A stretch of 64,000 bases of DNA. Origin: Pedobacter cryoconitis (GTDB lineage Bacteria; Bacteroidota; Bacteroidia; Sphingobacteriales; Sphingobacteriaceae). Every line of letters begins with the position of its first letter. The first letter of the stretch is position 1. Under the pieces are notes generated by a model that was given only the letters and a program-made list of their open reading frames with translations, did not search any database and was not told where the DNA came from. The stretch is taken from NCBI RefSeq assembly GCF_014200605.1, contig NZ_JACHCE010000004.1, forward strand, positions 261,619 through 325,618, read 5' to 3'. Of the stretch, positions 52,145 to 60,645 are shown one piece after another. The position numbers and the translations under genes are program-made.

Positions 52145-53515
52145 ATGTCATTAACCCCTCAACCTATCCCTACGGATTACGAACGCCTGGTTTTATCAGG
52201 CAAAGACTATTTCCCCCTACCCGCCCCATCTCCAAAAGAAAGCTGGGAATCCAAAGTCAGAACAGTTACACTTGCGCTGGCATCCAAAGCCCCTTATATC
52301 GGGAGTGCCATCAGTTTCATCATTAAAAGCTTTTGGAAGGAAGCAAAAGCTGATATCTGGGCACAAATCAGCGACAATGTTTCGAACGTGATTAAACTGG
52401 CATTTCTGGAATTTGAAATGAACCGTGATGGAAGCGAACTGATGGCGATCAAAAGCGACATGATCTCTTATGTAATGGCAAAGAACAAAACAGAGCAAGC
52501 CATGAAGCTGAGTATCCTAATCAGCAAGTGTACAGAAATGTACTTTAAACTCACAAAATCCAAACAAAAAATTGAGCTCATCCCCTTTACCGTCACCTTT
52601 TCCATTATTCACCTGGGTATTCTTAAAGAGAGAATTAACTCAGGCAAATCGTTATTTGGTGAATTTGATGAGGCCTGGGTATTTGACCTGCAGCAACAAA
52701 TAGATAGCTATCAGACTTTTTTCAGAGAACAGATACCAGAATTAATCAATTGGCGCTCACAGCAAATTATTTACGAAAGCGTTACTACAGGCCTGTTTAT
52801 TAAAGATACAGATATTCTTTTAAAGGATAAATTTACAGATAACAACAACTTTAAACAAAACTACAGGTTTGTTGATGGCAAGGATTATAGAAGAGAAGAA
52901 GTACTTAAGATTAAGGAAGGCTGGATGTCATTCTGGAACGCTGATTTTGCACAATCTTATGCTTCCTTCTTTTATACTAACCGCCTGATGCCAGGCGCAG
53001 AAAATGCGCCTCCTAATATTGACCCTCATTTTAATATAATTACGATAGGACCATTCTCACCTGGTAACGAAAATACTTTTCATGCGATGCGCCCCGCAAA
53101 TGAGAATCAAAAGGGTGGTAAGATCAAAGAAATCATCTTTAATTATGGAAATAATATGGATAGTTTTCAGGTAAATTTCGAAGACCATGACGGACTAAGA
53201 CCTACAAAAATTGGCGGCGATAAAATGAAAGTTGTAAAGGCCGATCCGGATAAAGAAATTGTTGCTTTAAGATTTTATCACTCAGGCTCACGTTACGAAT
53301 CTGCCCTCAGATCAATAAATTTTGTTTACGAAGATGGAACTGAGAGTGAAACCGTAATGGTCAAAGAAAAACAGACACTTGATTTCAAAGAAATTAGAAT
53401 ACCAAAGAATTATAAGATCACTAATTTACGTTCTGCAAGAGATACAAGATCTTCAACCGGGAACTTTTACTATTGGTTTTGGTTGGAATTAACATTTAAT
53501 CCCATTTATTTATAA
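52145..53515 (+). CDS. Cry-like pore-forming toxin with C-terminal lectin-like domain
   Basis: The 456-residue protein has no signal peptide. Residues of about 30-240 form a helix bundle like domain I of insecticidal delta-endotoxins: APYIGSAISFIIKSFWKEAK near the start, DIWAQISDNVSNVIK, and the central-helix pattern IPFTVTFSIIHLGILKERI (family wording: lpxFxxxxxLHLxLLRDxI). The C-terminal 150 residues are beta-rich with GGKIKEIIFNYG, IVALRFYHSG and INFVYEDGTE, like a jacalin-type lectin. Domains II and III of typical Cry proteins seem replaced by this single lectin-like domain. A host-targeted or competitor-targeted pore former is plausible. Confidence 0.72.
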   Translation: MSLTPQPIPTDYERLVLSGKDYFPLPAPSPKESWESKVRTVTLALASKAPYIGSAISFIIKSFWKEAKADIWAQISDNVSNVIKLAFLEFEMNRDGSELMAIKSDMISYVMAKNKTEQAMKLSILISKCTEMYFKLTKSKQKIELIPFTVTFSIIHLGILKERINSGKSLFGEFDEAWVFDLQQQIDSYQTFFREQIPELINWRSQQIIYESVTTGLFIKDTDILLKDKFTDNNNFKQNYRFVDGKDYRREEVLKIKEGWMSFWNADFAQSYASFFYTNRLMPGAENAPPNIDPHFNIITIGPFSPGNENTFHAMRPANENQKGGKIKEIIFNYGNNMDSFQVNFEDHDGLRPTKIGGDKMKVVKADPDKEIVALRFYHSGSRYESALRSINFVYEDGTESETVMVKEKQTLDFKEIRIPKNYKITNLRSARDTRSSTGNFYYWFWLELTFNPIYL

Positions 53516-53526
53516 CCTGTTTATGA

Positions 53527-53562
53527 TAACTTCTCCCAGGCTGATCAGGCAGGGAGAAGTTA
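53527..53562. terminator. Bidirectional terminator hairpin
   Basis: TAACTTCTCCC at 53527-53537 pairs perfectly with GGGAGAAGTTA at 53552-53562 around a 14-base loop. It lies between the stop of the Cry-like gene and the convergent lipoprotein gene. Confidence 0.8.
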
Positions 53563-53586
53563 CTTTCTTTATTTTGCGTATTTGAA

Positions 53587-54462
53587 TTAGTAGACCTCCA
53601 GTTTATCACTCTTTTTAACCCGATGTAACTCCAGTCCATAACTTTTCAAGTTACCTTCCTTATCTCTCGCATATAAAGGAGTTGATCCGTCATCAGTTAT
53701 TAATCCAGCCAATTTCCCATTAGGATGAATAAATAATTTATAACCTGTTAATGGTTGCATCTCTCCCTTAGAATGATTTACGCTTTGAACAAATGAATGC
53801 AGATATTCATTTTGTTTTGCCACATCGTAATACATCGAAACCATTTCCCGCTCCCGCGATTTTTTGTACAACCGAAGATATTCAGCAGAGTTTCCCAGAT
53901 TAATTATCTCATGTACATTTTTATAATAAGCCAGAATTTCATTGAGCAGCTTAGCAGGATCTTCTTTTGTTAAATCCTGAGAATTCTCTAAACCTTCCAG
54001 TTTATAAGATACAACTGCATCAAATGTCCATGTATGGACTAAAGAATCTACGGGATGATCAATCTCCGGAAAACTACATCTGTTCACCTTGTTTACAGGT
54101 GCTGGCTCTCCATTTTCTGTGTAGATGATATCAATAAAATAGTCCTTCGCTTGTTGCGGTGTTATTTTATTCCGGGGATTCAAAGGTTTTACAATCAGTG
54201 TTACATACTGGATTCCTTTTTTTGATATAAACGGGTTCAGATAGTCAGCCCCGCTAATTACACCGTCTCTTCTATTTCTGCGAATTTTGATTCCATTTAA
54301 AATCAAATCAAAACTACCTCCAAAATCGTAATTGGCAAAATAAATATGCTTCATGGTATCCGCATATTTATAGTGATTTAACCGATTTTCTTGTTTAGCC
54401 TGAGTGCAACTACAGTTGATTAGTAACAGCCAGACCAGCTGGATATATATTAATAGTCTCAT
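53587..54462 (-). CDS. Lipoprotein of unknown function
   Basis: The 291-residue protein begins with a lipoprotein signal (IQLVWLLLINCSC) and has no recognised domain. The mature part is mixed alpha/beta with features such as FANYDFGGSFDLILNGIKI and GKLAGLITDDGSTPLYARDKEG. It lies 47 bases downstream of the small lipoprotein gene on the same strand, and the two are probably co-transcribed. Function is unknown. Confidence 0.65.
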   Translation of the reverse strand: MRLLIYIQLVWLLLINCSCTQAKQENRLNHYKYADTMKHIYFANYDFGGSFDLILNGIKIRRNRRDGVISGADYLNPFISKKGIQYVTLIVKPLNPRNKITPQQAKDYFIDIIYTENGEPAPVNKVNRCSFPEIDHPVDSLVHTWTFDAVVSYKLEGLENSQDLTKEDPAKLLNEILAYYKNVHEIINLGNSAEYLRLYKKSREREMVSMYYDVAKQNEYLHSFVQSVNHSKGEMQPLTGYKLFIHPNGKLAGLITDDGSTPLYARDKEGNLKSYGLELHRVKKSDKLEVY

Positions 54463-54509
54463 TAAAACTGAACTAAATATTTAAAATAAATTTCTATCTT
54501 TTCTGGGTT

Positions 54510-54863
54510 TTAAAGCTTGTTTTTTGATCTGAGAAAAGCCGTATCAGGTTTATCGGTTACAAAAGTAAAACTCAATTTCTCACCATGTTGTGTCCAGGCC
54601 GTGGGGATTGTATCTGGCGGATGTTGTGCATCAGAAAAAATCAAATCTGAAAAATACTGCGTATTATTTTCTATTTTAAAATAGCCATTGGTAGCTGTCC
54701 GTGTAAATTTGGGATTTCCACGTATATTTTCTTTAACCAGTACATTTGACACTGGTTTTCTAGTTATTTCATCATAAACATATCCATGATAGTATGGCTG
54801 CCGCGTTCCGGAACAGCTGAGTAAAAAAACTGAAATCAGTAAAATCATTTTGTATAACCTCAT
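54510..54863 (-). CDS. Small lipoprotein with carboxypeptidase-regulatory-like domain
   Basis: The 117-residue protein has a lipobox (SVFLLSC). The mature part fits the beta-sandwich CarboxypepD_reg fold: HGYVYDEITRKPVSNVLVKE then TRTATNGYFKI (family landmarks), as seen at the N-terminus of SusC proteins and in adhesins. It probably sits on the outer membrane. It is the first gene of a two-gene unit with the lipoprotein at 53587. Confidence 0.7.
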   Translation of the reverse strand: MRLYKMILLISVFLLSCSGTRQPYYHGYVYDEITRKPVSNVLVKENIRGNPKFTRTATNGYFKIENNTQYFSDLIFSDAQHPPDTIPTAWTQHGEKLSFTFVTDKPDTAFLRSKNKL

Positions 54864-54918
54864 TTTATCCTATATTTTTTAATCCTTTTATATTTTTGCA
54901 GTAAATAAGCCCGTTTAA

Positions 54919-55158
54919 AACAATAAGGATAATAAGCCAAACTTAATAAATATCGAAAATAAGAAAGCTGTACAATCTTTACCAGGTTGGGAAGGCATTA
55001 GCATTTACAGTAATAATGCTTCAAAATTATCCTGCGTTTTAAATGAAGATGAGCCACGGGGTAATTATCAGAAAGCAGTAGAAAACCTGATAAGTGAGAG
55101 CAGAATTACAGGAGTCAGACAGGCGGTTATCCAATGTGGGTTCAGCGATAAGCATTAA
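54919..55158 (+). pseudogene. Fragment of an unidentified gene
   Basis: An 80-codon plus-strand frame without a usable ATG start reads LPGWEGISIYSNNASKLSC and then VENLISESRITGVRQAVIQC before the stop at 55156. It is protein-like in composition, and the missing start and position in a 305-base gap suggest a 5'-truncated gene remnant. I do not recognise the family. Confidence 0.35.
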
Positions 55159-55168
55159 AAAATAAATA

Positions 55169-55723
55169 ATGAAAATAGAATTCGTCCCTGAAATAAATTA
55201 TCCCGGAATTTATTTCAGACAGCTTGAAAAAGAAGATTTACAGAGCTGGTATAGCTATTTGTCTATCAAAGAAGTATATCAGGATACAAGCTGGGACCTC
55301 AGTTCTGTTAAAGATCTGGATGTCTTATATCAGGAATATATCTCTGCTGATAAAGATTCTGCTGTACGTTTAGCTGTAATTGATAAGGCAGCTAATAAGT
55401 TAATAGGAACTATAGGTTTTCATACGATCTCTACTTTAAACAAAAGTGCAGAAATTGCTTACGATTTATCACCTGATTACTGGGGGAAAGGTATAGCACC
55501 TGCAATATGCAAAGCAATAACCAGCTGGGGCTTTTCCAGACTTGGTTTAGTAAGGATACAGGCTACTGTTCTTGAAACAAATTCACGTTCTGAAAAGGTG
55601 CTGGTTAAATGCGGCTATACTTACGAAGGATTGTTAAAATCATACCGTACGGTCAGAGGGACACCAGGTAATTTCAAGATGTATGCAAAGCTGGTTGAAA
55701 CCTCTGTAAAACTTATGGATTAG
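55169..55723 (+). CDS. GNAT-family N-acetyltransferase (RimJ/RimL type)
   Basis: The 184-residue protein shows the RimJ/RimL pattern: LRQLEKED-type start (FRQLEKEDLQSW), GTIGFHTI beta strand, AEIAYDLSPDYWGKGIAPAICKAITSWGF (acetyl-CoA-binding loop GKGIAP), and ETNSRSEKVLVKCGYTYEGLLKSYR at the end. Its stop overlaps the convergent AraC stop by three bases. Substrate is unknown: an amino group of a protein, small molecule or antibiotic. Confidence 0.9.
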   Translation: MKIEFVPEINYPGIYFRQLEKEDLQSWYSYLSIKEVYQDTSWDLSSVKDLDVLYQEYISADKDSAVRLAVIDKAANKLIGTIGFHTISTLNKSAEIAYDLSPDYWGKGIAPAICKAITSWGFSRLGLVRIQATVLETNSRSEKVLVKCGYTYEGLLKSYRTVRGTPGNFKMYAKLVETSVKLMD

Positions 55724-56646
55724 CTATTCATAACTCTGAATTCTATGGGAGTTTTTCCTGTTTTTTGCTTAAAAAGTTTATTAAAGTACTGAGGATAATC
55801 AAATCCTAAAGCGTACGCTATTTCACTAACAGATTTGTTTGTACTTAACAGTGTATTTTTAGCTTCCTCAATTAAATAAAAATGGATGTGGTCCAGGGTG
55901 TTTTTCCCTGTTTCCTTTTTGAGTAGATCGCTCAAATACCCAGGAGACAGATTCACCCGGTCTGCCAGATATTTTACTGTCGGCAATCCATTTTCATTTA
56001 TAGCAGTATTCTTAAAATATGCTGTCAGAATTTTCTCAATTTGAACTATTACTGAATTGTTAGAACTCTTTCTTGTAATAAATTGCCGCCCGTAAAAACG
56101 TGTACAATAACTTAACAGCAATTCAAGTGTAGAAACAATAATAGCCTGACTATGCATATCGATGTTCTCCTTAAGCTCAGTTTCGAGCTTCAATACACAG
56201 TCGTATAAGAGCTGCTTTTCCTTTTCTGACAAATGCAATGCTTCGGATGTTTCGTAAGAAAAAAAACTATATTCCCTCATTTTATCATTTAATGAAGTCG
56301 TCCTGATCAGATCAGGATGGAAAAATAAGCCCCAACCCATTGCGTTTTCCTGAGCTTGTACTTCATTATCTATTTCAATGACCTGATTGGGGGCCATACA
56401 GATTAAACTGCCATCCTGAAAATCAATAGTTTTGCGCCCGTATTTTATTTTGTTGCTTGGGTAACTTTTAAACATCATTGAATAAAAATCTGAGGAAATT
56501 TTCAGCCCGTCTTCTATTGGCTCACCTATCTTACTAAAATCTATGATAGCTATCAAAGGATGCTGAATATGATTACCCAAACCAAATAGCTTCAGTAAAT
56601 CTGAGATCATTTGCAAATGGATAAATTCATTTCTCATATCAATCAT
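55720..56646 (-). CDS. AraC-family transcriptional regulator
   Basis: The 308-residue protein ends in AraC HTH motifs: VKYLADRVNLSPGYLSDLLKKETG and SEIAYALGFDYPQYFNKLFKQKTG (family landmarks). The N-terminal half is a sensor without clear cupin motifs. It lies 72 bases downstream of the SDR gene on the same strand and may be in its operon. The gene is convergent with the GNAT gene. Confidence 0.9.
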   Translation of the reverse strand: MIDMRNEFIHLQMISDLLKLFGLGNHIQHPLIAIIDFSKIGEPIEDGLKISSDFYSMMFKSYPSNKIKYGRKTIDFQDGSLICMAPNQVIEIDNEVQAQENAMGWGLFFHPDLIRTTSLNDKMREYSFFSYETSEALHLSEKEKQLLYDCVLKLETELKENIDMHSQAIIVSTLELLLSYCTRFYGRQFITRKSSNNSVIVQIEKILTAYFKNTAINENGLPTVKYLADRVNLSPGYLSDLLKKETGKNTLDHIHFYLIEEAKNTLLSTNKSVSEIAYALGFDYPQYFNKLFKQKTGKTPIEFRVMNS

Positions 56647-56718
56647 GTTTTTCTGTAAATATCATTATTATCAGAGTCATCACCACTGCGATGACTCCAA
56701 TAATCCAATTTAAAGAGA

Positions 56719-57534
56719 TTAAATCCCGAATTGTTTTTTTATACCTTCCATGAAAGATTCATCGTCATATTGTCTGCGGTTGTCGACCATAACCTGCGCA
56801 TCATTACCAGCGGTATATCTGAGTTGATCTTTACCATCGGTAGCCGCTTCATAAATAACATTAGCGATTACACTTGCAGATGAAGCATTCTGAAATAACT
56901 CACCCATTGCTGAAATAATTTTTCCAACCAGCGGCTGGTATTCAGCAAGAGTTTCATCGTTACTAATATCAAGCGAACGACCTGTAAAATCAGTTGCAAT
57001 AGCCCCCGGTTCCACAATCTTTACCTGACCACCAAACTGTTCAAGCTCATATTTTAAAGATTCAGAAATACCTTCTATAGCAAATTTGGTTCCATGATAC
57101 AAAGTACCTAATGGAAACGTCATTTTACCACCGATAGAGGAAATATTAATAATCATACCACTTCTATTCACCCGAAAATGAGGTAACAATGATTTAGTTA
57201 CATCGATCAGGCCAATCACATTCGTATTAAACTGACGTATAATATTTTCTCTTGGAAAAGATTCCAAAGGTCCATAGGCGCCATAACCAGCGTTATTAAG
57301 CAGTACATCAATTTTCCCGAATCTTTGAATCCCCATCTTTACTGTATTCTCAATGGAACTTAAATCCAAAACGTCGAGCTTGGTTACCAGAACATCTTCT
57401 AATGCTGCGAGTTCTATACCGTTTACCGTGTTACGCATACTAGCGATAACATTCCAGCCTTTACGTTGAAATAATCCAGCTGTTTCTTTTCCTAAACCAC
57501 TGCTTGCACCTGTTATTAAAATTGTCTTTCTCAT
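56719..57534 (-). CDS. Short-chain dehydrogenase/reductase
   Basis: The 271-residue SDR has the NAD(P) motif TGASSGLGKETA at residues 7-18, NNAGYGAYG, the catalytic Ser in ISSIGGK and the YxxxK pair in YHGTKFAIEG. This is a classic SDR. An AraC gene follows on the same strand and a second AraC-SDR pair lies just to the right, transcribed the other way. Substrate is unknown. Confidence 0.92.
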   Translation of the reverse strand: MRKTILITGASSGLGKETAGLFQRKGWNVIASMRNTVNGIELAALEDVLVTKLDVLDLSSIENTVKMGIQRFGKIDVLLNNAGYGAYGPLESFPRENIIRQFNTNVIGLIDVTKSLLPHFRVNRSGMIINISSIGGKMTFPLGTLYHGTKFAIEGISESLKYELEQFGGQVKIVEPGAIATDFTGRSLDISNDETLAEYQPLVGKIISAMGELFQNASSASVIANVIYEAATDGKDQLRYTAGNDAQVMVDNRRQYDDESFMEGIKKQFGI

Positions 57535-57682
57535 TTTTGTAATTTTAAATTATAATGTAAAATTGCTATCAATAGATGAGCTGCAGATAATACAAATTCC
57601 TGTGATTTGTATTCTTTTTACTGATTTTCAGGCTGAGCTATTCATTCAACAGCTTATCTTTGTTTTAAATAAATGACCAGCG

Positions 57683-58564
57683 GTGGAAGAAACTACAGGA
57701 TTACTGGACAAGATCAGGCATCACGATAAACTCGCGATCGCCCTGAATGAGAATTGCAAAATAACTTTGCCTGAGGACGTCATACGTATATTGCGCAAAC
57801 CCCACCGGCTTTCCTTCTATTATTTCCAGTACCTGGAAAAGGATTCAGCAACATTTAAGACTGATTTAAAAGAATTCATCATTAATGATGGTGAACTGGC
57901 TTTCGGATTGCCCAACCAGATCTTTACCAAGTTGCCCTATGATAAAACGATGCCTCAATATGCGCTTTCTTTTGATGAGCATACACTAACACTGCTGCCC
58001 GGCACTTATCAATTTCTTGTTAATCCATTCAACACCAATGCGATTACCTTTGATCCGGCTGCGCAACAAAGAATCAAAAATCTGCTGTCAGGGCTGTTTC
58101 AACTCCTTCACGCCCCCGGAAAGCAAAGAAAAGCAGAAGTCATCCTGGCCCATCTCCATACCTTGCTGACCGAGTTCAATACCGCCTATTTTGAGCAATA
58201 CCAAAACCACAAAGGTATTACCGGTTCCAGACTGGAAAAATATATCGCTTTTAAACTGGCAGTGGAAATCCAGCTGACCGAGCACCATGATGTACAAAGT
58301 ATTGCAGATAGCCTGGCACTGACCTCCAATACCTTATATGCTATTGTAAAAGAATTTGGAGGAGTTTCTCCAAAAGAATGGATCACGAACCGGCTCATGC
58401 TCGAAGCACAGCGGAAATTGCAATATTCCAATATTTCAGTTAAGGAGCTGGCTTATGAACTAGGCTTTAACGATCCAGGCTATTTTTCACGTCTTTTCAA
58501 AAAAAGTATCGGTAAGAGCATTAGCAGCTATCTGGCTGAATTGAAGGATTTGTCCCACAATTAA
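57683..58564 (+). CDS. AraC-family transcriptional regulator, GTG start
   Basis: The 293-residue protein begins with GTG at 57683; a nearby ATG at 57673 is in another frame and soon stops. The C-terminal AraC HTH is clear: VQSIADSLALTSNTLYAIVKEFGG and VKELAYELGFNDPGYFSRLFKKSIG (family landmarks). The SDR gene follows 65 bases on in the same direction. The regulator-SDR pair mirrors that on the left. Confidence 0.88.
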   Translation: MEETTGLLDKIRHHDKLAIALNENCKITLPEDVIRILRKPHRLSFYYFQYLEKDSATFKTDLKEFIINDGELAFGLPNQIFTKLPYDKTMPQYALSFDEHTLTLLPGTYQFLVNPFNTNAITFDPAAQQRIKNLLSGLFQLLHAPGKQRKAEVILAHLHTLLTEFNTAYFEQYQNHKGITGSRLEKYIAFKLAVEIQLTEHHDVQSIADSLALTSNTLYAIVKEFGGVSPKEWITNRLMLEAQRKLQYSNISVKELAYELGFNDPGYFSRLFKKSIGKSISSYLAELKDLSHN

Positions 58565-58629
58565 GAGGATTTGTCCCTGTCTCCCATTTTTTCGCCGTCT
58601 ACCTTTGTTCAACAACAAAAGGAACAAAA

Positions 58630-59364
58630 ATGAAATCAGCATTAGTAACAGGCGCAAACAAAGGCATTGGCTTTGAAGTAGCAAAAATACTTGCCCAAAA
58701 AGGATTCTTAGTATATTTAGGTTGCCGAAAACTGGAAAATGGCCTGTCAGCAGTTGAAAAGCTTAAATCTTTAGGGCTTACAAACGTAGAAGCGATAGAA
58801 CTGGACGTAACCGATCAGGACTCTGTCCATGCCGCATCTACAACAATTGGTGAAAAATCGGAAATTTTGGATGTCCTGGTTAATAACGCAGGCATAGCGG
58901 GAGAAATACCACAATCAGCAATCCATTCCACTATCGATCAATTTAAAACAGTTTATGAGACAAACGTCTTTGGTGTCGTACGCGTTACCCAGACTTTTAT
59001 TGAATTGTTAAAAAAATCAGCAGAACCACGTATTGTGAATGTCAGTTCCGCAATGGGTTCATTAGCGCTGGCAGCCAACAAATCCTCAGCCGCTTATGAC
59101 AATAAAATTGCCATATACCAGTCCAGTAAAACAGCACTTAACATGTACACCGTTCAGCTTGCTTACGAGCTTCGTGACACTGCATTCAAAGTTAATGCTG
59201 TTTGTCCGGGATGGACTAAAACTGACTTTACCAATCAGCAAGGTACCAGTACTGTTGAAGAAGCAGGGCAGCGTATTGCCAAATATGCATTAATTGGTCA
59301 CAACGGGCCTACCGGGGAATATTTCAGTGAAGAATATTTTCCCGGGTCAAACTGTCCCTGGTAA
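58630..59364 (+). CDS. Short-chain dehydrogenase/reductase
   Basis: The 244-residue SDR carries TGANKGIGFEVAKIL, NNAGIAGE, the catalytic Ser in VNVSSAMGS and YQSSKTALN with the YxxxK pair. It is of the carbonyl-reductase type with the extra stretch GSLALAANKSSAAYDNK before the Tyr. A terminator lies downstream at 59382-59407. The AraC gene upstream probably regulates it. Confidence 0.92.
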   Translation: MKSALVTGANKGIGFEVAKILAQKGFLVYLGCRKLENGLSAVEKLKSLGLTNVEAIELDVTDQDSVHAASTTIGEKSEILDVLVNNAGIAGEIPQSAIHSTIDQFKTVYETNVFGVVRVTQTFIELLKKSAEPRIVNVSSAMGSLALAANKSSAAYDNKIAIYQSSKTALNMYTVQLAYELRDTAFKVNAVCPGWTKTDFTNQQGTSTVEEAGQRIAKYALIGHNGPTGEYFSEEYFPGSNCPW

Positions 59365-59381
59365 AACCTAAATTTCACATC

Positions 59382-59407
59382 AGGGGTTATTACTCAATAT
59401 AACCCCT
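59382..59407. terminator. Terminator hairpin
   Basis: AGGGGTTAT at 59382-59390 pairs with ATAACCCCT at 59399-59407, followed by a T-rich stretch. It separates the SDR gene from the convergent AraC gene at 59414. Confidence 0.8.
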
Positions 59408-59413
59408 TTAATT

Positions 59414-60307
59414 TTATTTTGCCTTTTTACGATAACCCGCAGGTGAAACTCCCATTAACCTTGTAAACATCCTCGAAAAATAATAAGGGTCCTGAATACC
59501 AAGCGTAACAGAAACGCTTTTCACAGACATATCTGTAAATGATAAATACTGACAGGCATGCTGTATTTTCAGATGGTTATAATATTCTATCGGAGAATAC
59601 CCCGTTTTAGCTTTAAAAACAGAAGAAAAATGGGAAACAGAAAGACTCGCAAAATCGGCCAGCTCTTTTAGCGTCACATCAGTCTGGATTTTTCGCTGCA
59701 TCAATCCGATAGTGAGTTCTATTACATTTTTCTGTGGTTGCTGATCCGGACTGCTGAATTTCTTCTGATAAATCAACGAAGACAAAAAGTGCGAGAAAGT
59801 CATGCTGACATAACGCAGTGCATCACTGCCGTATCCCATTTCCAAAGTATGATAAATATCATCAAACAACCTGATTCGCTGTTCATTATAAGACAGATTA
59901 GGCTGGAAATTTTCCGTATTCTTTAAAATCAGTTCCACAATATAACTTGACAATTCTCCTTTAAAATGTATCCAGTAAATTGTCCATGGTTTATTTTCAC
60001 TTGCACCATATTTATGCGGAACATTTTTAGGGATGACGATAAACTCAGAAGGCCCTATTTCTATCCTTTTCTTATTAATTTCTACCCAGCCAAAACCTTC
60101 AATGCAGTAAATGATAATGTGCTGACCAATACCTGCATTACGTTCCGCATAATGAAAGCCCGCCTTAGGATAATAACCAATATCAGTAATATGTATCTGC
60201 TTAGTAATTGCATCCTTGATTAAAAAATCATTGATTACCTTTTTAGGAAGAACTATTAGTTTCTGCCCATAAAAACCTTCCCTTTTGCGGAGTTCATTTG
60301 CTTTCAT
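59414..60307 (-). CDS. AraC-family transcriptional regulator with cupin sensor
   Basis: The 297-residue protein has an AraC cupin sensor (HYAERNAGIGQHIIIYCIEGFGWVEI and PSEFIVIPKNVPHKYG, landmarks at about 50-100) and a C-terminal AraC HTH (LKELADFASLSVSHFSSVFKAKTGYSP and VSVTLGIQDPYYFSRMFTRLMG). It is divergent from the SusC gene. This fits the role of a local regulator of the SusC/SusD uptake locus, though that is by position only. Confidence 0.9.
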   Translation of the reverse strand: MKANELRKREGFYGQKLIVLPKKVINDFLIKDAITKQIHITDIGYYPKAGFHYAERNAGIGQHIIIYCIEGFGWVEINKKRIEIGPSEFIVIPKNVPHKYGASENKPWTIYWIHFKGELSSYIVELILKNTENFQPNLSYNEQRIRLFDDIYHTLEMGYGSDALRYVSMTFSHFLSSLIYQKKFSSPDQQPQKNVIELTIGLMQRKIQTDVTLKELADFASLSVSHFSSVFKAKTGYSPIEYYNHLKIQHACQYLSFTDMSVKSVSVTLGIQDPYYFSRMFTRLMGVSPAGYRKKAK

Positions 60308-60645
60308 AACACAAACTTATCATAATCATAAGAAAGTCCATCATGTCCGTAAGAATAACTATTTTTCTTCCATCAGATTTCAGATAGGTTTACAATAACC
60401 AAATATTATAAATCTATTTTTTGATTTTGAATTTCCGTATGAAACAATCTATTTTTCCAGATCGTGTAACAGCTTCTGTTTCCGGTTCATTCCAGTTCCT
60501 GCATCAAAATTTCAAATCCACAGCTTCTTATATTAAAACAGCAATAAGGTAAACCTATTTATTGCTCTTATCCCCTTTTAGCTTAAAAACATCAGGCAAT
60601 ACCAGCCTGCATTGCAACCAGAAATATCAAATAACCAAATATAAC
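60308..60645. promoter_or_regulatory. Divergent region between AraC regulator and susC
   Basis: No gene is supported in this 338-base stretch; it must hold the promoters of the AraC gene and the SusC/SusD operon. No clear operator palindrome or riboswitch was found. A 28-codon extension of the susC frame into this region lacks a signal-peptide character. Confidence 0.4.
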
